This document shows, one piece after another, positions 10,356 through 23,300 of a DNA stretch of 64,000 nt. The first letter of the stretch is position 1; every line of letters begins with the position of its first letter. The stretch comes from Maniola hyperantus (taxonomy: Eukaryota; Arthropoda; Insecta; Lepidoptera; Nymphalidae): NCBI RefSeq assembly GCF_902806685.2, contig NC_048563.1, positions 3,687,098-3,751,097 on the forward strand, written 5' to 3'. The notes beneath the pieces were generated by a model. The model searched no databases and was not told where the DNA came from. It saw only the letters and a program-made list of their open reading frames with translations. Made by a program: the position numbers and the translations under genes.

Positions 10356-11364
10356 AATTACTAGCTAATGCCCGAGACATCGTTCGCGTGGTTTTCCGGG
10401 ATAAAAAGTAGCCTGTGTTAGAATAGAATATATTTTTATTCAAGTAAACTTTTACAAATGTTTTCAATTTACAATGTTATTACACTGTGCATTGCTGGAG
10501 CGAGTCAAATCCAAGCTTTTTTATCGTTTACATAGTCTTCAATTGTATAATATGCTTTTTTTAGGAGCATACTTTTAATAGATTTTTTAAACATGTGTAA
10601 AGGCAAGTCGAACATTGTTTGTGGAATTTTATTATAAAATATTACACACTTTCATTCCCACAATTAATGACTTTCTCACTTTCCCGAGGCGGAGCGTAGG
10701 AGTAGCGAGCTTTTTACGATTCCTAGTTTACCTGTCGTGAAAATCCCCAATTTTTTTTATGACAGAAAATTTTGTACGACAAAAATTGTATTATTGTAAA
10801 TATATTGATAAGCTACTGTAAGAATACCTATTTCCTTAAATTTCTCTCGTAGTGAATCGCGCGGTTTTAAATTATAAATTGCACGTATTGCCCTTTTTTG
10901 TAATACAAAATTTTTCCCAATATGCTTTACCCCATAGCAAGACTCCGTAAGACATAATACTGTGGAAATAGGCAAAATATAAAATTTTTGCAGTTTCCAC
11001 GTCGGTCACCTGTCAAGTTGAGTTTACCGGCAAGTGTTGATATATGGGCGTTCCATTGAAGCTTTGCATCTAACGTGATCCCCAGGAACACAGTGGTATC
11101 ATCTACTTTTAACATATTATCATTTATCATATTTATCATTAAATTATTGTCATTGGTCGTGTTGGTATTGGGCAGAGCTAACTTAATACACTTGGTTTTC
11201 ATTGCATTTAAAAGTAAATTGTTAACAGTAAACCAATGAGTGACCTGTGATATGGCATTATTTAGATCATCAAAATTGTTCTTATTTCTATTGACTTTAA
11301 AAATTACGGACTTATTATCTGCAAATAGCACAATATCAAAGTATTTTGGACGAAATATGGTAAA

Positions 11365-12113
11365 TCTTCTAAGTATATAAAATGAAAAGGTGACTTAGGG
11401 CCGGTTGTTTCAAACCATTGGTCTTCGTAAGATCCGTTCGTTAAAATTTAACGGACGTAGACGAACTTTAACATCTGTTAATTTAAGTGCGTTGCTTCAT
11501 TGTACAAAAAACTGTTCGTCATTGTTATTTTGGTTGCGAAACTAACCCTAAAAATTAACTTACTTCTCCGTATCCTTTTCTTATTTCATTTTAAGTATAT
11601 TAAATTATATACATAGTTATTAATATTGCTACTTCGCATTTTAAACACTTTTTCTTTCTTACAAAATCTTCAAAAAAACTATCATTAAAAGCTTTGAATT
11701 AAATTGATTCCATTATAATTTGTAAATAAAATATTCCGTTTGTAAGAAGTATGAAGTTACGAACTGATTTGACGATCACCAATGGCGCCAGCACCGGTTA
11801 ACGTAAACGTAACTTTTTAACGAACGTTAGCGCTAATAGATGCTGAATCAACGCTTTTTCTTTACTTACGTTCGTTAGCGCCATATTTAAAGGTTACGTG
11901 TCCGTCAAAGTTTGTTGAAACAACCGGCCCTAAGACTGACTGACTGATTTATCAACGCACAGCTCAAACTACTGGACGGATCGGTCTGAAATTTGGCATG
12001 CGGATAGCTATTATGATGCAGGCATCCGCTAAGAAAATTCAACCCCTAAGGGGATGAAATAAGGGTTTGAAATTTGTGTAGTCCACGCGGACGAAGTCGC
12101 GAGCATAATCTAG
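11365..12113 (+). mobile_element. Helitron-like element nested in the LINE
   Basis: Starts after an A with TCTTCTAAGTATATAA and ends in GCGAGCATAATCTAG before a T, the A|T target expected for Helitrons. Its (TGAC)n part is split by the TIR element at 11395-11933. Confidence 0.75.
11395..11933. mobile_element. TIR element nested in the Helitron
   Basis: The termini TTAGGGCCGGTTGTTTCAA and TTGAAACAACCGGCCCTAA are exact inverted repeats. GAC flanks both sides; this could be a 3-bp target duplication, but the host is a GACT repeat, so the exact size is ambiguous. The 539-bp interior is rich in ACGTTAACGAACG-like motifs and has no transposase. Confidence 0.75.
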
Positions 12114-12532
12114 TCGTTTATATAGGTATACCAAGAACATGAAGGGACCTAGGATAGAGCCTTGAGGAACGTCCATTAGTGAAGGTGATCCGGATGACTT
12201 GACATCATTTACACATGCGGTTTGTATACGAGCACCCAGATAAGACGCAATGAGAATAAGCGCAGTGTTTTTAATTCCATAGTGGCTCAAAGAATCTCGT
12301 GCTCAACGCAATCGAACGCTGTAGACAAATCACAAAAAATAACATGGCATTTTGTGAGTTCTCGAGACCACGCATCGAATATATGCTTTAAAATCATAAT
12401 AATAAGTTAATTCAGGGTATACTCTATCTCCATTATAAATTTCAGCTAAATCAGTCCAGCAGTTTTAGCGTGAAAGAGTAACAAATATTCACACATACAC
12501 ATAAACTTACGCCTTTAATAATAAGTGTGATG

Positions 12533-15500
12533 TTATATAATTAACGTACTCGATTCTTCTTTACTTAACACTTCTTCGACATCGAAATTGTTCGTTTTAA
12601 CGAAAACCTCAATTTCTTGTAAGGTCCTACCCTTAGTCTCTGGCCATTCGAACCATATGAAGCCCAGACACGCTGACATTATGGCAGCATTCAACAAAAA
12701 TAATCCATGATAACCTATCGAATTAATCAGAAATGGAAATAGAAATATCGTTAAACTTAATAATCCTGACAAAAATATGCCAGAAATGGTGAAAATGTAC
12801 AATTTTAATTCCAAAGGAAACATTTCACTCAGTATAGCTTCCAAAACCGGATAGGGTCCAGCGTTTACTAAAATAAAATACAACGCTAACAAACTAATGT
12901 TAATCCAATTAAAGTAATTCTGGCCATTTTTGAAATAGAAGCAAGCACTAAAGATAACTAACAAAGCATTCGCTGCAAAACCTGTAGAAAACAACAATGT
13001 ACGCATCGATGTATATCTTATCGCAAAGCATGATATACACGACCCTATAATAATAAAACCATCCACTATTAAAGTATAAATTAAAACGTCAGATGTTTCA
13101 GTAATTTCTTGTAACATAACAGTAGCTAATGAAGTAAAAACTATTTTACCACCCGCCGCAATATATACGTGGATAATACAACTCATAATTAAAAGCCCCC
13201 AAAAATATTTCCTTTTAAATGCCAGTAACAATCGTTTTAAAGTAGACTTGCTGTTAGTTTCAATAACATTTTTTAACTTAGTACGCTCCATTTTGATTAA
13301 CAATTCCAATTCTCTTTCTGAATTTGTTGTACAACCGTGCAGTTTTCGAAAAGATGTCTGACATTCCACAAATTTGCCTCTTGAAGCCAACCAATGCGGG
13401 CTTTCTACCCAAAAATATGGTAGCAAAACTCCTGATAAGGCTGGGATTATTGAAATCAAAGTCACAGTTCTCCAGTGTAAAACAATACCAAGCGCATGTA
13501 CCAAACCTGATCCGAACGCAGGAGCAACTGTAGTTACCATATTTAGAAAGAACGCTCTTGTTTTTGGTGAAGTATACTCAGATGTTACAAATATGTTTAA
13601 CTTCCAAAGAGCACCGGCAGCAATCCCTCCGATAATTCTTGATAACATGAACTGATACATTTCTTTGGCTTGATACATTATTATCCAGTTGACGACAATT
13701 AGCGCAGAGAAGATGATGAAGGCCCATCTTCTACCGAATTTGTTAGCAATGACGGCACCTACAGCGAATCCAATGATGTTCATTACGACCAAGGAGGAAG
13801 CTGAAATATATAAAACACCAAAATAACTTTTAATTTCAAAACAGATTATGACAATAATTGATAAAGACAAATAAATTACACATAAAAACTTATTTAACTA
13901 ACATAGTTAGCCTTATCTAATTACTATATAAATCATGACCGCGTGGAATGGTGCCAAGAATACTGGCTGCATTTCCACGCTGGACAGCCAGGCTGATCCG
14001 TTGCGCAAAAAATGAGCCAGCCCTTCTGTCACCAGATGAGGCTATTAATCGCGGTGAAATGTCTCGTAAAAATTTTTTAGCACTAAGACTCCATGGCCCT
14101 AGGGTCTCCACGGCAAACGGCACAAAAATGTAACTCTCTATAAGAGAGGCATACTTGCGCCGCTTGCCGTTTTCAGCTGTTTCTGCTGCGGCTCCCGGTC
14201 TTAACGCTGTCTTCCTGATATGACACGGGGCCAATGTGTCAACGCAAGTTGCGTCCCACATTAGCGCCCGTCCCCGTTCCCAGGGAACCAGCGTCAATCC
14301 ATCAGGTCCATTTCAAAAATATTTTATGTCAAGGAAATAAATAGAGTCATAGTTATCTTACTTCGAAAATTGAAAATACTAATTTTTAGTTCATGACCAC
14401 AATTTAATTTTTGTGTGATGTAACTACAAATTCACGGTGTTCAGATTGTTCCCCTAATGTCTGCTATAATACCTACCTACCTGCCAAATTTCATGGTTCT
14501 AGGTTACTGGGAAGTACCCTGTAGGTTTTTGACAGACAGACAGACAATAAAGTGATCCAATAAGGGTTCCGTAAATAAATAAATACCTATGATTGATATC
14601 TGTCCCTCGCTGAGGTCTATCCCCTCCTCCCTCTTCTGTAGGGAGGCGACCACGCAGGCTATCTGGCCGAAGACCACGCCATTGGAGAAGGATATCAAGT
14701 TGAGCCCACCGATCACAAACACCTGAAATGGCATACAATAAAGATTTTTTTTTAGTTGAGATTTTAATTTTTTTTAAGTCTATAAATCAATAACATTTTT
14801 TATTGTTCGTGGTCATCTACTTTTGTGAAATATGATAAAAATTTCAAAATGGACGCCATGAAAATTAAAAAAAATTAAAAGTGGTATTTCTTGTACCTAC
14901 AATGGAATGTAAGGAATTCTTCGTGTGCGAGTCCGTACCGCACTTGGCCGATTTTTACTGATTAATGATTAAGTTTAGACATTATAATTTATAGGTACTT
15001 GTTAGTATACCTGGATTCGACCTATTTTGAATATAATGGAGACAGGCCTTAAAGGAAAAGGAAAAATACAAAAAAACCAGTCAAGTGCGAGCGGGACTCG
15101 CACACAAAGTGTTCCGTACCACCGTACAAGAAATAACACTTTTTAATTTTCCTGGCGGTCAATTTGAAATTCTAATTATTTAGCGGCAATAGAAATACAG
15201 ATTTGGTGAAAATTTCAACTCTCTACCTCTCTACGTATTAGATAATTGGTTCATGAGATAAGCTCGCTGACAGACGGTCAGCGGAACATAAAGTACTTAC
15301 ATGTTATTGTGATAGTTATTATACAAAACAAAAACATATTTATATAAATTATATGTAAATTATAAGAACCTTGAAAACAAAAATATAAGTTAACTAGCTT
15401 TTGCTCGCGACTTCGTCCGCGTGGACTACACAAATTTCAGACCCCTATTTCACACCCTTACGAGTTGAATTTTCAAAAATCCTTTCTTAGCGGATGCCTA

Positions 15501-17287
15501 CGTCATAATAGCTATCTGCATGCCGAATTTCAAAGCGATCTGTCCAGCAGTTTGAGCTGTGCGTTGATAGATCAGTCAGTCACATTTTCCTTTTATATAT
15601 ATAGATTAATTAAATTGAATAGTAGAATTACGGTAGGTATTATATGGTGGTATATGCAACAAAACCTCAAGTATTAGAAACAAAGAAAGAAAACTAATTT
15701 ATTCATCTTGTGCATAAAGTATTAACAAACTTGAAATTAATGGTTACTGTTTCAGCGTATAAACTATCGTGAGGGATTTCCATTATATATAATATACTAG
15801 AAACCCGCCCCGGCTTCGCATGGGTGCAATGTAGATACTAATGTGGTGTCATTGAGGTGTTATTGCCTCAGAAACTCAAATGAGAGGATTTTGTTCTGAC
15901 CTAATTCACTTTATTTTAATTTCTCTAGAGATCTCTATTTTTTTGAGAATTAAACTATACCTATAAACCTTCCTCTTGAATCACTCTATCTGTTGGTAAA
16001 ACCCGCATTAAAATCCGTTGCGTAGTTTAAAAGATCTACGCGTTCATACATACACACATGATACATTACATACAGACAGCGGGAAGCGACTTTATTTTAT
16101 ACTATGTAGAGACTATGTAGAAATTTCTATAGCTGTAGAAATATATTATATAGAATAGTTACTGGTTAGTAGATAGTCGTTATTAATAAAATACGTAATA
16201 ATGAGTTCTTGCACACACTTGGCACAAGATGAAATGGCCCTAGCTCAGCATTAATGCTGCAGGTTTTTTAAAATAAAACCTGAAGTATTATTAAAAACCT
16301 TGAGTCACGCGAGCGAAGCCACGGGTAATAGCTACTCTAAATATATAAAAGGAAAAGATGACTGACTGACTGACTGTCTGTCTGACTGATCTATCAACGC
16401 ACAGCTCAAATTATTGGACGGATCAGGCTGATATTTGGCATGCAGGCATCCGCTAAGAAAAGGTTTTTGAAAATTCAACCCCTAAGAAAGTTAAATATGG
16501 TTTAGAAAGTCCATGGAAAGTCCATCATTTTTCAAGTTTGTTATGAAAATTGTTATTATTTATTGTGGCTTTCGGGAAAAACTAAGGGAAAAGGCGGCAA
16601 CTACAAGTGCGATAACAGTAAGCTTAGTACGAGATTTTATGGCTCACCAACGTTGACAGTATTCGAGTGTCGAAACACTTCCGCGTTATAGTAAACTGGA
16701 TCTTAACAGTCTTGTTTTAAAGATCAAGTTTGTCTACACATCTACAGCCCGCGCTCCAAGCGGAAACGTTGCGAAATTAAAAACAGTGGCATTTAAACTT
16801 TTGACTTCAATTTAAGGCTCTTAAGGTCCATTTTACTTTGACCTTATTGTGTTTCCACTCTTGAATTCTAAGAACGTTGGTGAGGCGTAAAATCTTATCT
16901 AAATATATAAAAGGAAAAGGTGACTGACTGACTGACTGACTGATCTATCAACGCACAGCTCAAACTACTGGACGGATCGGGCTGAAATTTGTCATGCAGA
17001 TAGCTATTATGACGTAGGCATCCGCTAAGAAAGGGTTTTTGAAAATTCAACCCCTAAGGGTGTAAAATAGGGGTTTGAAATTGGTGTAGTTCACGCGAAC
17101 GAAGTCGCGGGCATAAGCTAGTTTAGTATAAGATTTTACGTAAAACTTAGGCGTAAAGAAGTTTTACGTACGTTTTTGAAATTACACTTCCCTACTCCCA
17201 CTGATTTTCAAAAATTCGAGCGAAACCCTGCCGATCAGCTAGTGAAAAATAAAATAAACAATACACATAACATACCTTTTGAAACAT
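12533..17287 (-). CDS. MFS sugar transporter, Tret1-like (cluster copy B)
   Basis: Coding exons are 17276-17287 (MFQK), 14587-14722 and 12533-13800, with the same phases and lengths as copy A, giving 471 residues. Exon 2 reads VFVIGGLNLISFSNGVVFGQ. Exon 3 carries N69-K-F-G-R-R74, VESPHW and PETKGRTLQEIE. It differs from copy A by scattered substitutions only, so the pair is a recent duplicate. Like A it has Asn in place of the usual Asp of the sugar-porter loop 2-3 motif. The intron between exons 2 and 3 holds a retroelement fragment (13900-14318) and a GGGTTCC fragment (14338-14576). Sugar specificity is unknown. Confidence 0.93.
13900..14318 (-). mobile_element. retroelement C-terminal domain (PD...WDATCVDT type)
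   Basis: An open minus-strand frame of about 126 codons with GPDGLTLVPWERGR, ALMWDATCVDTLAP, AGSFFAQRISLAVQRGNAAS and a stop after LGTIPRGHDLYSN. I recognise this block as a C-terminal region often found after reverse transcriptases in invertebrate genomes. The spaced PD...D-A-T residues resemble a PD-(D/E)XK nuclease core, but that is inference. Further copies: 34823-35118 (-), 35362-35694 (+) and 25436-25525 (+, fragment). Confidence 0.6.
14338..14576 (-). mobile_element. partial GGGTTCCGTA-type element
   Basis: Half copy from the AGTTATCTTACTTCGAAAAT region to AAGGGTTCCGTA, ending 11 bp before exon 2 of transporter B. Related short ends lie at 14925-14960 and 15076-15120. Confidence 0.65.
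15793..16110 (-). mobile_element. dispersed repeat ending in CTAG
   Basis: Runs from CTAGAAACCCGCCCCGGCTT to ATTTTATACTATGTAGAGA. A second copy with the same body lies at 22497-22794. The CTAG terminus again suggests a Helitron-like origin, less certainly than for the other subfamilies. Confidence 0.55.
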
Positions 17288-17416
17288 AATTTGTCCTCTT
17301 GGTGCTTATTTATTATTATAAAATACAGAACACGTGTATAATGTACCTATATTTTATATGATTTTTACACTGATGTATACTTATTAATTAGGTACCTATG
17401 AATTATCTTTATCTCT

Positions 17417-18228
17417 ATACTAGCTGCCCCGGCGAACTTTGTAACAGTCGATTCTTTTTCAGAATTTTTATTTTAAATTTTTCTCTCCGTAAGAACCATC
17501 CCCGTACTTCAAGGAATATTATGAAAAAAGAATTAGCGAAATCGGTTCAGCTGTTCTCGAGATTTGCGATCAGCAACACATTTTGCGATTCATTTTTCGG
17601 GTTCGGTACCTCAAAAGGAAAAACGGAACCCTTATAGGATCACTTTGTTGTCTGTCTGTCTGTCTGTCTGTCTGTCAAAAAACCTACAGGGTACTTCCCA
17701 TTGACCTAGAATCATGAACTTTGGCAGGTAGGTAGATCTTATAGCTGACATTTGGGGAAATTTAGGGTTAGATCACACAAAAAAAATTAAATTGTGCTCA
17801 TGAACTAATAATTAGTATTTTCAACTTTCGAAGTGAGTGACTATATCAAGTGGGGTATCATATGAAAGGTCTTCACTTGTACATTCTAAAACAGATTTTT
17901 ATTTATTTTTATGCATCATAGTTTTTGAATTATCGTGCAAAATGTCGAAAAAATACGACTGTAGTACGGAACCCTCATTGCGCGAGCCTGACTCGCACTT
18001 GGCCGGTTTTTATTATAAAGATATCTATAATATAAAAATGAATCACTTGCGAGTAATCATAAATTTGCGATGTTGCTCATCGCAAATCTCGAGAACCGCT
18101 GAACCGATTTCGCTAATTCTTTTTTTATAATATTCCTTGTGAAGTACGAGGATGGTTCTTACGGAGAGAAAAATTTAAAAAAAATTGAATCGACTGTTAG
18201 GCGGAACGAAGTTCGCCAGGGCAGCTAG
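17417..18228. mobile_element. GGGTTCC element flanked by two inverted Helitron-like copies
   Basis: 17417-17592 is a minus-orientation element (CTAGCTGCCCCGGCGAAC...). 17603-18009 is a GGGTTCC element in plus orientation. 18030-18228 is a plus-orientation relative of the first, ending GTTCGCCAGGGCAGCTAG. The same left junction (GCGATTCATTTTT followed by GGGTTCC) is seen at 24968-24978. A complete stand-alone copy of the Helitron-like part is at 39541-39715. Confidence 0.6.
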
Positions 18229-19032
18229 TCAAACAATAAAAACCACTGTTACCCACAAAGTTTGTTAGTAAACTGTATGAAATACAAAAATATATATTAT
18301 TAGCATATTATTATTATATACTTATTACGGTTATGAGTTATGACTATGGTAGTTAAGTTTTTTGATTAAAATTTTGCTTAATTATTATATTTATGAATTC
18401 CCCATATTTTTTTGCTTAAATATTTATTAAGATAGATGATGCCCGCGACTTCAAACTCGTGGATTTAGGTGTTTAAAAATCCCGTGGGAACTCTTTGGTT
18501 TTCCGGGATAAACAGTAGCCTATGTCCTTCCCCGGGATGCAAGCTATCGCTGTACCAAATTTCGTCAAAATCGGTTGAACGGATGGGCGGTAAAAGGCTA
18601 GCAGACAGACAGACACACTTTCGCATTTATAATATTAGTAGGGATTAGGTACTTATACTCTGGTTTTTAATTAAGTGGGATTCTGTGTTACCAGAGATAA
18701 AACATTTCCCACAAAAATTTTCACACTTTAAATCTTGTATAGTGCATTCAATATTAACTGGCGTGTTTCCACTTGAGACCGTCATTAGCAATAACAATAC
18801 AACGTGGGGTATTATATGAAAGGGCTTTACATATTGTAGAACATGTACCTACATTCTAAAACTTATTTTTATGCGTGTTTTTGATTTATCAAAATGTCGA
18901 AAAAATGCGACTGTAGCACGGCACTCTCGGTACGCGATCTGAGTCGCAGTCAATTTGAACTTTAATACTATACCATAAAGTTTGTGTTAGTGGAGAGGTT
19001 CCGGGAAGGCAAAACAATTGAGTGACGTTAGT

Positions 19033-19088
19033 ATCGTATAAATATTAATCACGAATCTATATAGATTCGTGATTAATATTTATACGAT
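19033..19088. repeat. 56-bp perfect palindrome
   Basis: Two 28-nt arms are exact inverted complements with no spacer, centred on TCTAT|ATAGA. A second hairpin of the same motif (15-nt arms, 8-nt loop) lies directly beside it at 19097-19134. The region is very AT-rich. Confidence 0.95.
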
Positions 19089-19226
19089 TAATATTTATTA
19101 ATATCACGAATATATATAGATTCGTGATATTAATATATTATATCAATCGTAATAATCGTTATAATAATTAATCGTCGATATTTGTCAACACGATGGTTAC
19201 ATTACTCAAAAATTGTCTGTGGAAAA

Positions 19227-19587
19227 AATAAAAAACCGGCCAAGTGCGGGTCAGGCTCGCGCAATGAGGGTTCCGTACTACAGTCGTATTTTCTCGACAT
19301 TTTGCAGGATAATTCAAAAACTATGATATATAAAAATAAATAAAAATCTGTTTTAGAATGCACAGGTAAAGACCTTTCATATGATACCCCACTTGATATA
19401 GTCACTCACTTCGAAAGTTGAAAATACTAATTATTAGTTCATGACCACAATTTAATTTTTTTTGTGTGATCTAACCCTAAATTCACGGTTTTCAGATTTT
19501 TCCCCAAATGTCAGCTATAAGATCTACCTACCTGCCAAATTTCATGATTCTAGGTCAACGGGAAGTACCCTGTAGGTTTCTTGACAG

Positions 19588-19621
<34 letters not shown>

Positions 19622-19705
19622 ACAGACAGACAGACAGACAGATAGACAACAAAGTGATCCTATAAGGGTTCCGTTTTTCCCTTTGAGGTACGGAACCCTA
19701 AAAAA
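19227..19705 (-). mobile_element. GGGTTCCGTA-type dispersed element
   Basis: Full-length minus copy with an expanded (GACA)n run at about 19583-19650. Confidence 0.8.
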
Positions 19706-20249
19706 TAAAGAATCGACTGTTAAGCGGTACGAAGTTCGCCGGGTCAGCAATTCTTCACGGTACAATGCTCGTAAAATAAATGTATAATTTTTTTATTATG
19801 TTAATATGCCTCTTAAATTATAAAAAATGAAACAAATACATATTTTAACAAAATAAGTTTAAATATTATATTTCCGCCAATAATAGAATTTACATATTAC
19901 AAAAACACGTTTTAAGTATTACAAAAGGTTTCTGCTGGGCACGGCCGGTTCTCTTCTCAGAATGAAAAGGGCTTAGCATTGTCCACTTGCCAAGTGTGGA
20001 TTGGCGGATTTCACACACCTTAATTACCTTCCCTTATCCTTTTGAGGTACGGAACCCTTATAGGTTTTTTTGTGCTTATCGGTTATAATCATCAGTACTA
20101 ACACCTGTTTTTGCTAGCGTTCTTTTCACCCTGTATAGGTTTAAGAGATAAAAGAGTTTACGCGCTAGAAAGAGAGGCGTATGTTAAACTTGTGTTGCAG
20201 CGCTGTGCGAACTGAATTGCACTTTATTGCGTCGTAACAAGAGTCGCTA

Positions 20250-20255
20250 TTTATT
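20250..20255 (-). terminator. candidate polyadenylation signal of copy C
   Basis: AATAAA on the minus strand, about 115 nt beyond the stop codon of transporter C. A second AATAAA is at 20223-20228. Position fits a 3' end; no transcript evidence is available. Confidence 0.35.
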
Positions 20256-20368
20256 TAAACGTCTTTACGATGTAAGGCTTCTGTACCTGTAAGGTTCTAT
20301 TAAGTAAACACATTAATTTGGCAAGCATTGAAACCTATCTGTTTACGGTAACTTAAGTGTAAAGTGTC

Positions 20369-23300
20369 TTACATTAATGCCTTCGACTGTTCAGTACTCA
20401 GAATTTCGTCAACATCAAAATTATTTGTCTTAAAATACATCTCGATCTCTTGCAAAGTCCTTCCTTTAGTTTCCGGTAACCTAAACCATATGTAAACTAA
20501 ACTTATTGACATTATCGCTGCATTCAATAAGAACAACCCATGGTAACCCATTGTACTTACCATTAAAGGTAATAACATAATCGTTGAAGCTAAAGATGAC
20601 ATAAGCAGTACACCAGATAAAGTAAAGGAGTACACTTTTAATTCTAAAGGAAACATTTCACTATATATAGCCTCTAGTAACGGGTAAGGACCAGCATTGA
20701 TCGATATAAAATACATTGCAAGCAAAACTACATTAATCCACTTGAAATAATTCTGACCATTACTGAAGTATAAACAAGCACTTAAAACTACTAATACAAC
20801 ATTCGCAAAAAATCCAGCCGAAAATAACAAAGTACGTAAAGAAGTTTTTCTAATCAAATAACAAGACATACATGACCCCACTACTATAAACCCATCTACC
20901 AATAAAGTATACATCAATACATCCGAAGTTCCTGTAATATCTTCTAATATAACAGTGGCTAATGTACTAAAAACTAATTTCCCAGCCGCAGTAAAATAAG
21001 CATCCATAAATACACTCATCAAAATCAAACTCCAAAAGTATTTCCTCTTGAATGCTGCGAACAACCTTTTTAATGTAGGTGTACAATTTGTTTCATTCGC
21101 CAATTTCAGTTTGGTCTTCTCCATTTTGATAATCATCTGCAATTCTCTTTCAGAATTCAACTTATTACCGTGTAATTGTCGAAATGCGATTTCACACTCT
21201 TCAAATCTTCCTTTAGACGCTAACCAATGAGGACTTTCAACCCAGAAGAACGGAATGACGACTGCCAATATAGCTGGTATTATACCAATCAAGGCAACTG
21301 TTCTCCATTGTAAAACAATGCCAATCGAATGACCCAAAGATGTTCCAAGTGCTGGAGCAGCAGTAGTTATCATATTTAAATAAAACGCTCGGGTTTTTGG
21401 GTTAGTGTACTCTGAAGAGACGAATATAGTCAAAGCTGTAATGGCTCCTGCAGAAATACCAGCAATAACTCTTGATAACATAAATAAGAACATGTTATAG
21501 GAGAAGTATAAGATGATCCACTGAATGATGATCGGAATGTTGAAGATGATAACGGACCATCTTCGGCCGATTTTGTCAGTGACGCAAGCAGCCAGTCCGA
21601 TGCCGATGAGACACACCAAAGTAAGGATGGAGGCTGAAAAAGAAGATAAATGATCATTTTGGATAATTTAATCATCAAGAGTTTGTTATTTGTTGTTTAA
21701 AGTAGAGTGCTGAGAGTGGAGTTGCGATCGGAACATCTCCAACACCCACCATACTCACAGAACCTTGCTCCAAAAGATTACCACCAATCAAACTTGGTAC
21801 GATTTGAGTTCATACCACTAACTACGAGGAAGGCATAGGATACGTTTTATTCCGAAATTTAGCATGGTTCCCTTAGGAAAGGGGATGAAAGTTAAAATGT
21901 ATACTGAGTTGTAATTCATTAACGCGTAGTCTGATTTCATTCATTCTTTTTTTTTAATGAGGATATACTATAAAGATTGTTCCGTAAACATTTCAAGGTC
22001 AGCGGTTTTTGTATGAAAGATTTTTTTGGAAATCCACGGGAAAAGGCTATTCCCGTGAATTCAACTTTCAATTCAATTCAACCGTGAAGACAACTCACAT
22101 GATCGCGCGCTCCTTCGTAACTTCGCGCCCCTAGGCATGTGCTTAGTTTGCCTTAGGGATAATCCGCCTCTGCCTACAACTAAATAATTGGGTATACCAG
22201 CGTACGAAAACAACAATGATAGGTTTGATGATGATTATGACAATGATCATACCTATCAGTGATATCTGGCCATCGCTGAGGTCTATTCCCTCTTCCTTCT
22301 TCTGCAGCGATCTGACCATACCTGCCACTTGGCCGAATATGAAGCCGTTGGCGAATGACGCCGCATTCAGACCCGCGATGGCGAGTGCCTGAAATTACAG
22401 AATAGGGTATTGGACTGTAGTTATAAAACTATGGGTTTTTGTATAGCGGTAGTTCAAACTCAAACTCAAACTCAAACTCAAATTATTTATTCAGAACTAG
22501 CGACACGTCCCGGCTTGGCATGGGTGCAATGTAGATACTAATGTGGTGTCATTGAGGTGTATTTGCCTCGGAAACTCTCAAATGAGAGGATTTTTTTCCG
22601 ACCTAATTCACATTATTTCAATTTCTCTTAGGGATCTCTAATTTTATGAGAACTAAACTATAGCTATAAACCTTCCTCTTGAATCACTCTATCTATTGGT
22701 GAAAACCGCATTAAAATCCGTTGCGTAGTTTAAAAGATCTACGCGTTCATACATACAGGCAGCGGGAAGCGACTTTATTTTATACTATGTAGAGATTGGT
22801 AAAATTTTACGCTTCCTGATTGTCATAAACTTTTATTTGTAAGATGATATGATATAGTGGTGATAATTAATACGTACTTAAAACTAAAGCTATGAGGGTT
22901 CCAAACGCGCCCAGGTCTGAGAAGAGCCCACAACATACTCAGCTTGTTGAGCTTGAGCAAACAAACTTTATGGGGCTAGAATTTATTATTCAATCAATCA
23001 ATCAATCAGTCTGTTTGCGTTCACTGCTAGACATAGGCCTTCCCAAGAGCACGCCACCACACACGATCCTCCTCCTTCCTCATCCACCCACTTCCCGCTA
23101 TCTTCTTAAGGTCGTCAAACAAACAGAAGAACGTCGTTTGTTCGTCGTCGTCGTCGTCATCGTCGTCGTCGTTGTCGGTCGTCATTTTTTGGTCGTCGTG
23201 GTCGTCTTCGGTGGTCGTCGTCGAATTCATTATTAAAGAGAATAATTAAAAAAAACATGATTCTTATTCATTTTTAGGGTTCCGTACCTCAAAAGGAAAA

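Larger units (their letters stand above)
10416..12404 (-). mobile_element. 5'-truncated jockey-type LINE, interrupted
   Basis: The minus strand encodes in order the reverse-transcriptase blocks DLSTAFDCVEHEIL (about 12350), VPQGSILGPFMFLVY (about 12150), LFADNKSVIF (about 11320) and FLGITLDAKLQWNAHISTLA (about 11050). The frame is broken by stops, and the catalytic [YF]xDD box reads FADN, so it is inactive. A Helitron-like element (11365-12113) sits between the VPQG and FADN blocks. The LINE itself splits an older Helitron fragment whose halves are at 10362-10415 and 12405-12530. Confidence 0.8.

Noticed and set aside
11365..12113. One contiguous reverse-transcriptase ORF for the jockey LINE
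   Set aside because: The Helitron-like insertion separates the VPQG and FADN blocks, and in-frame stops occur, so no continuous protein exists.
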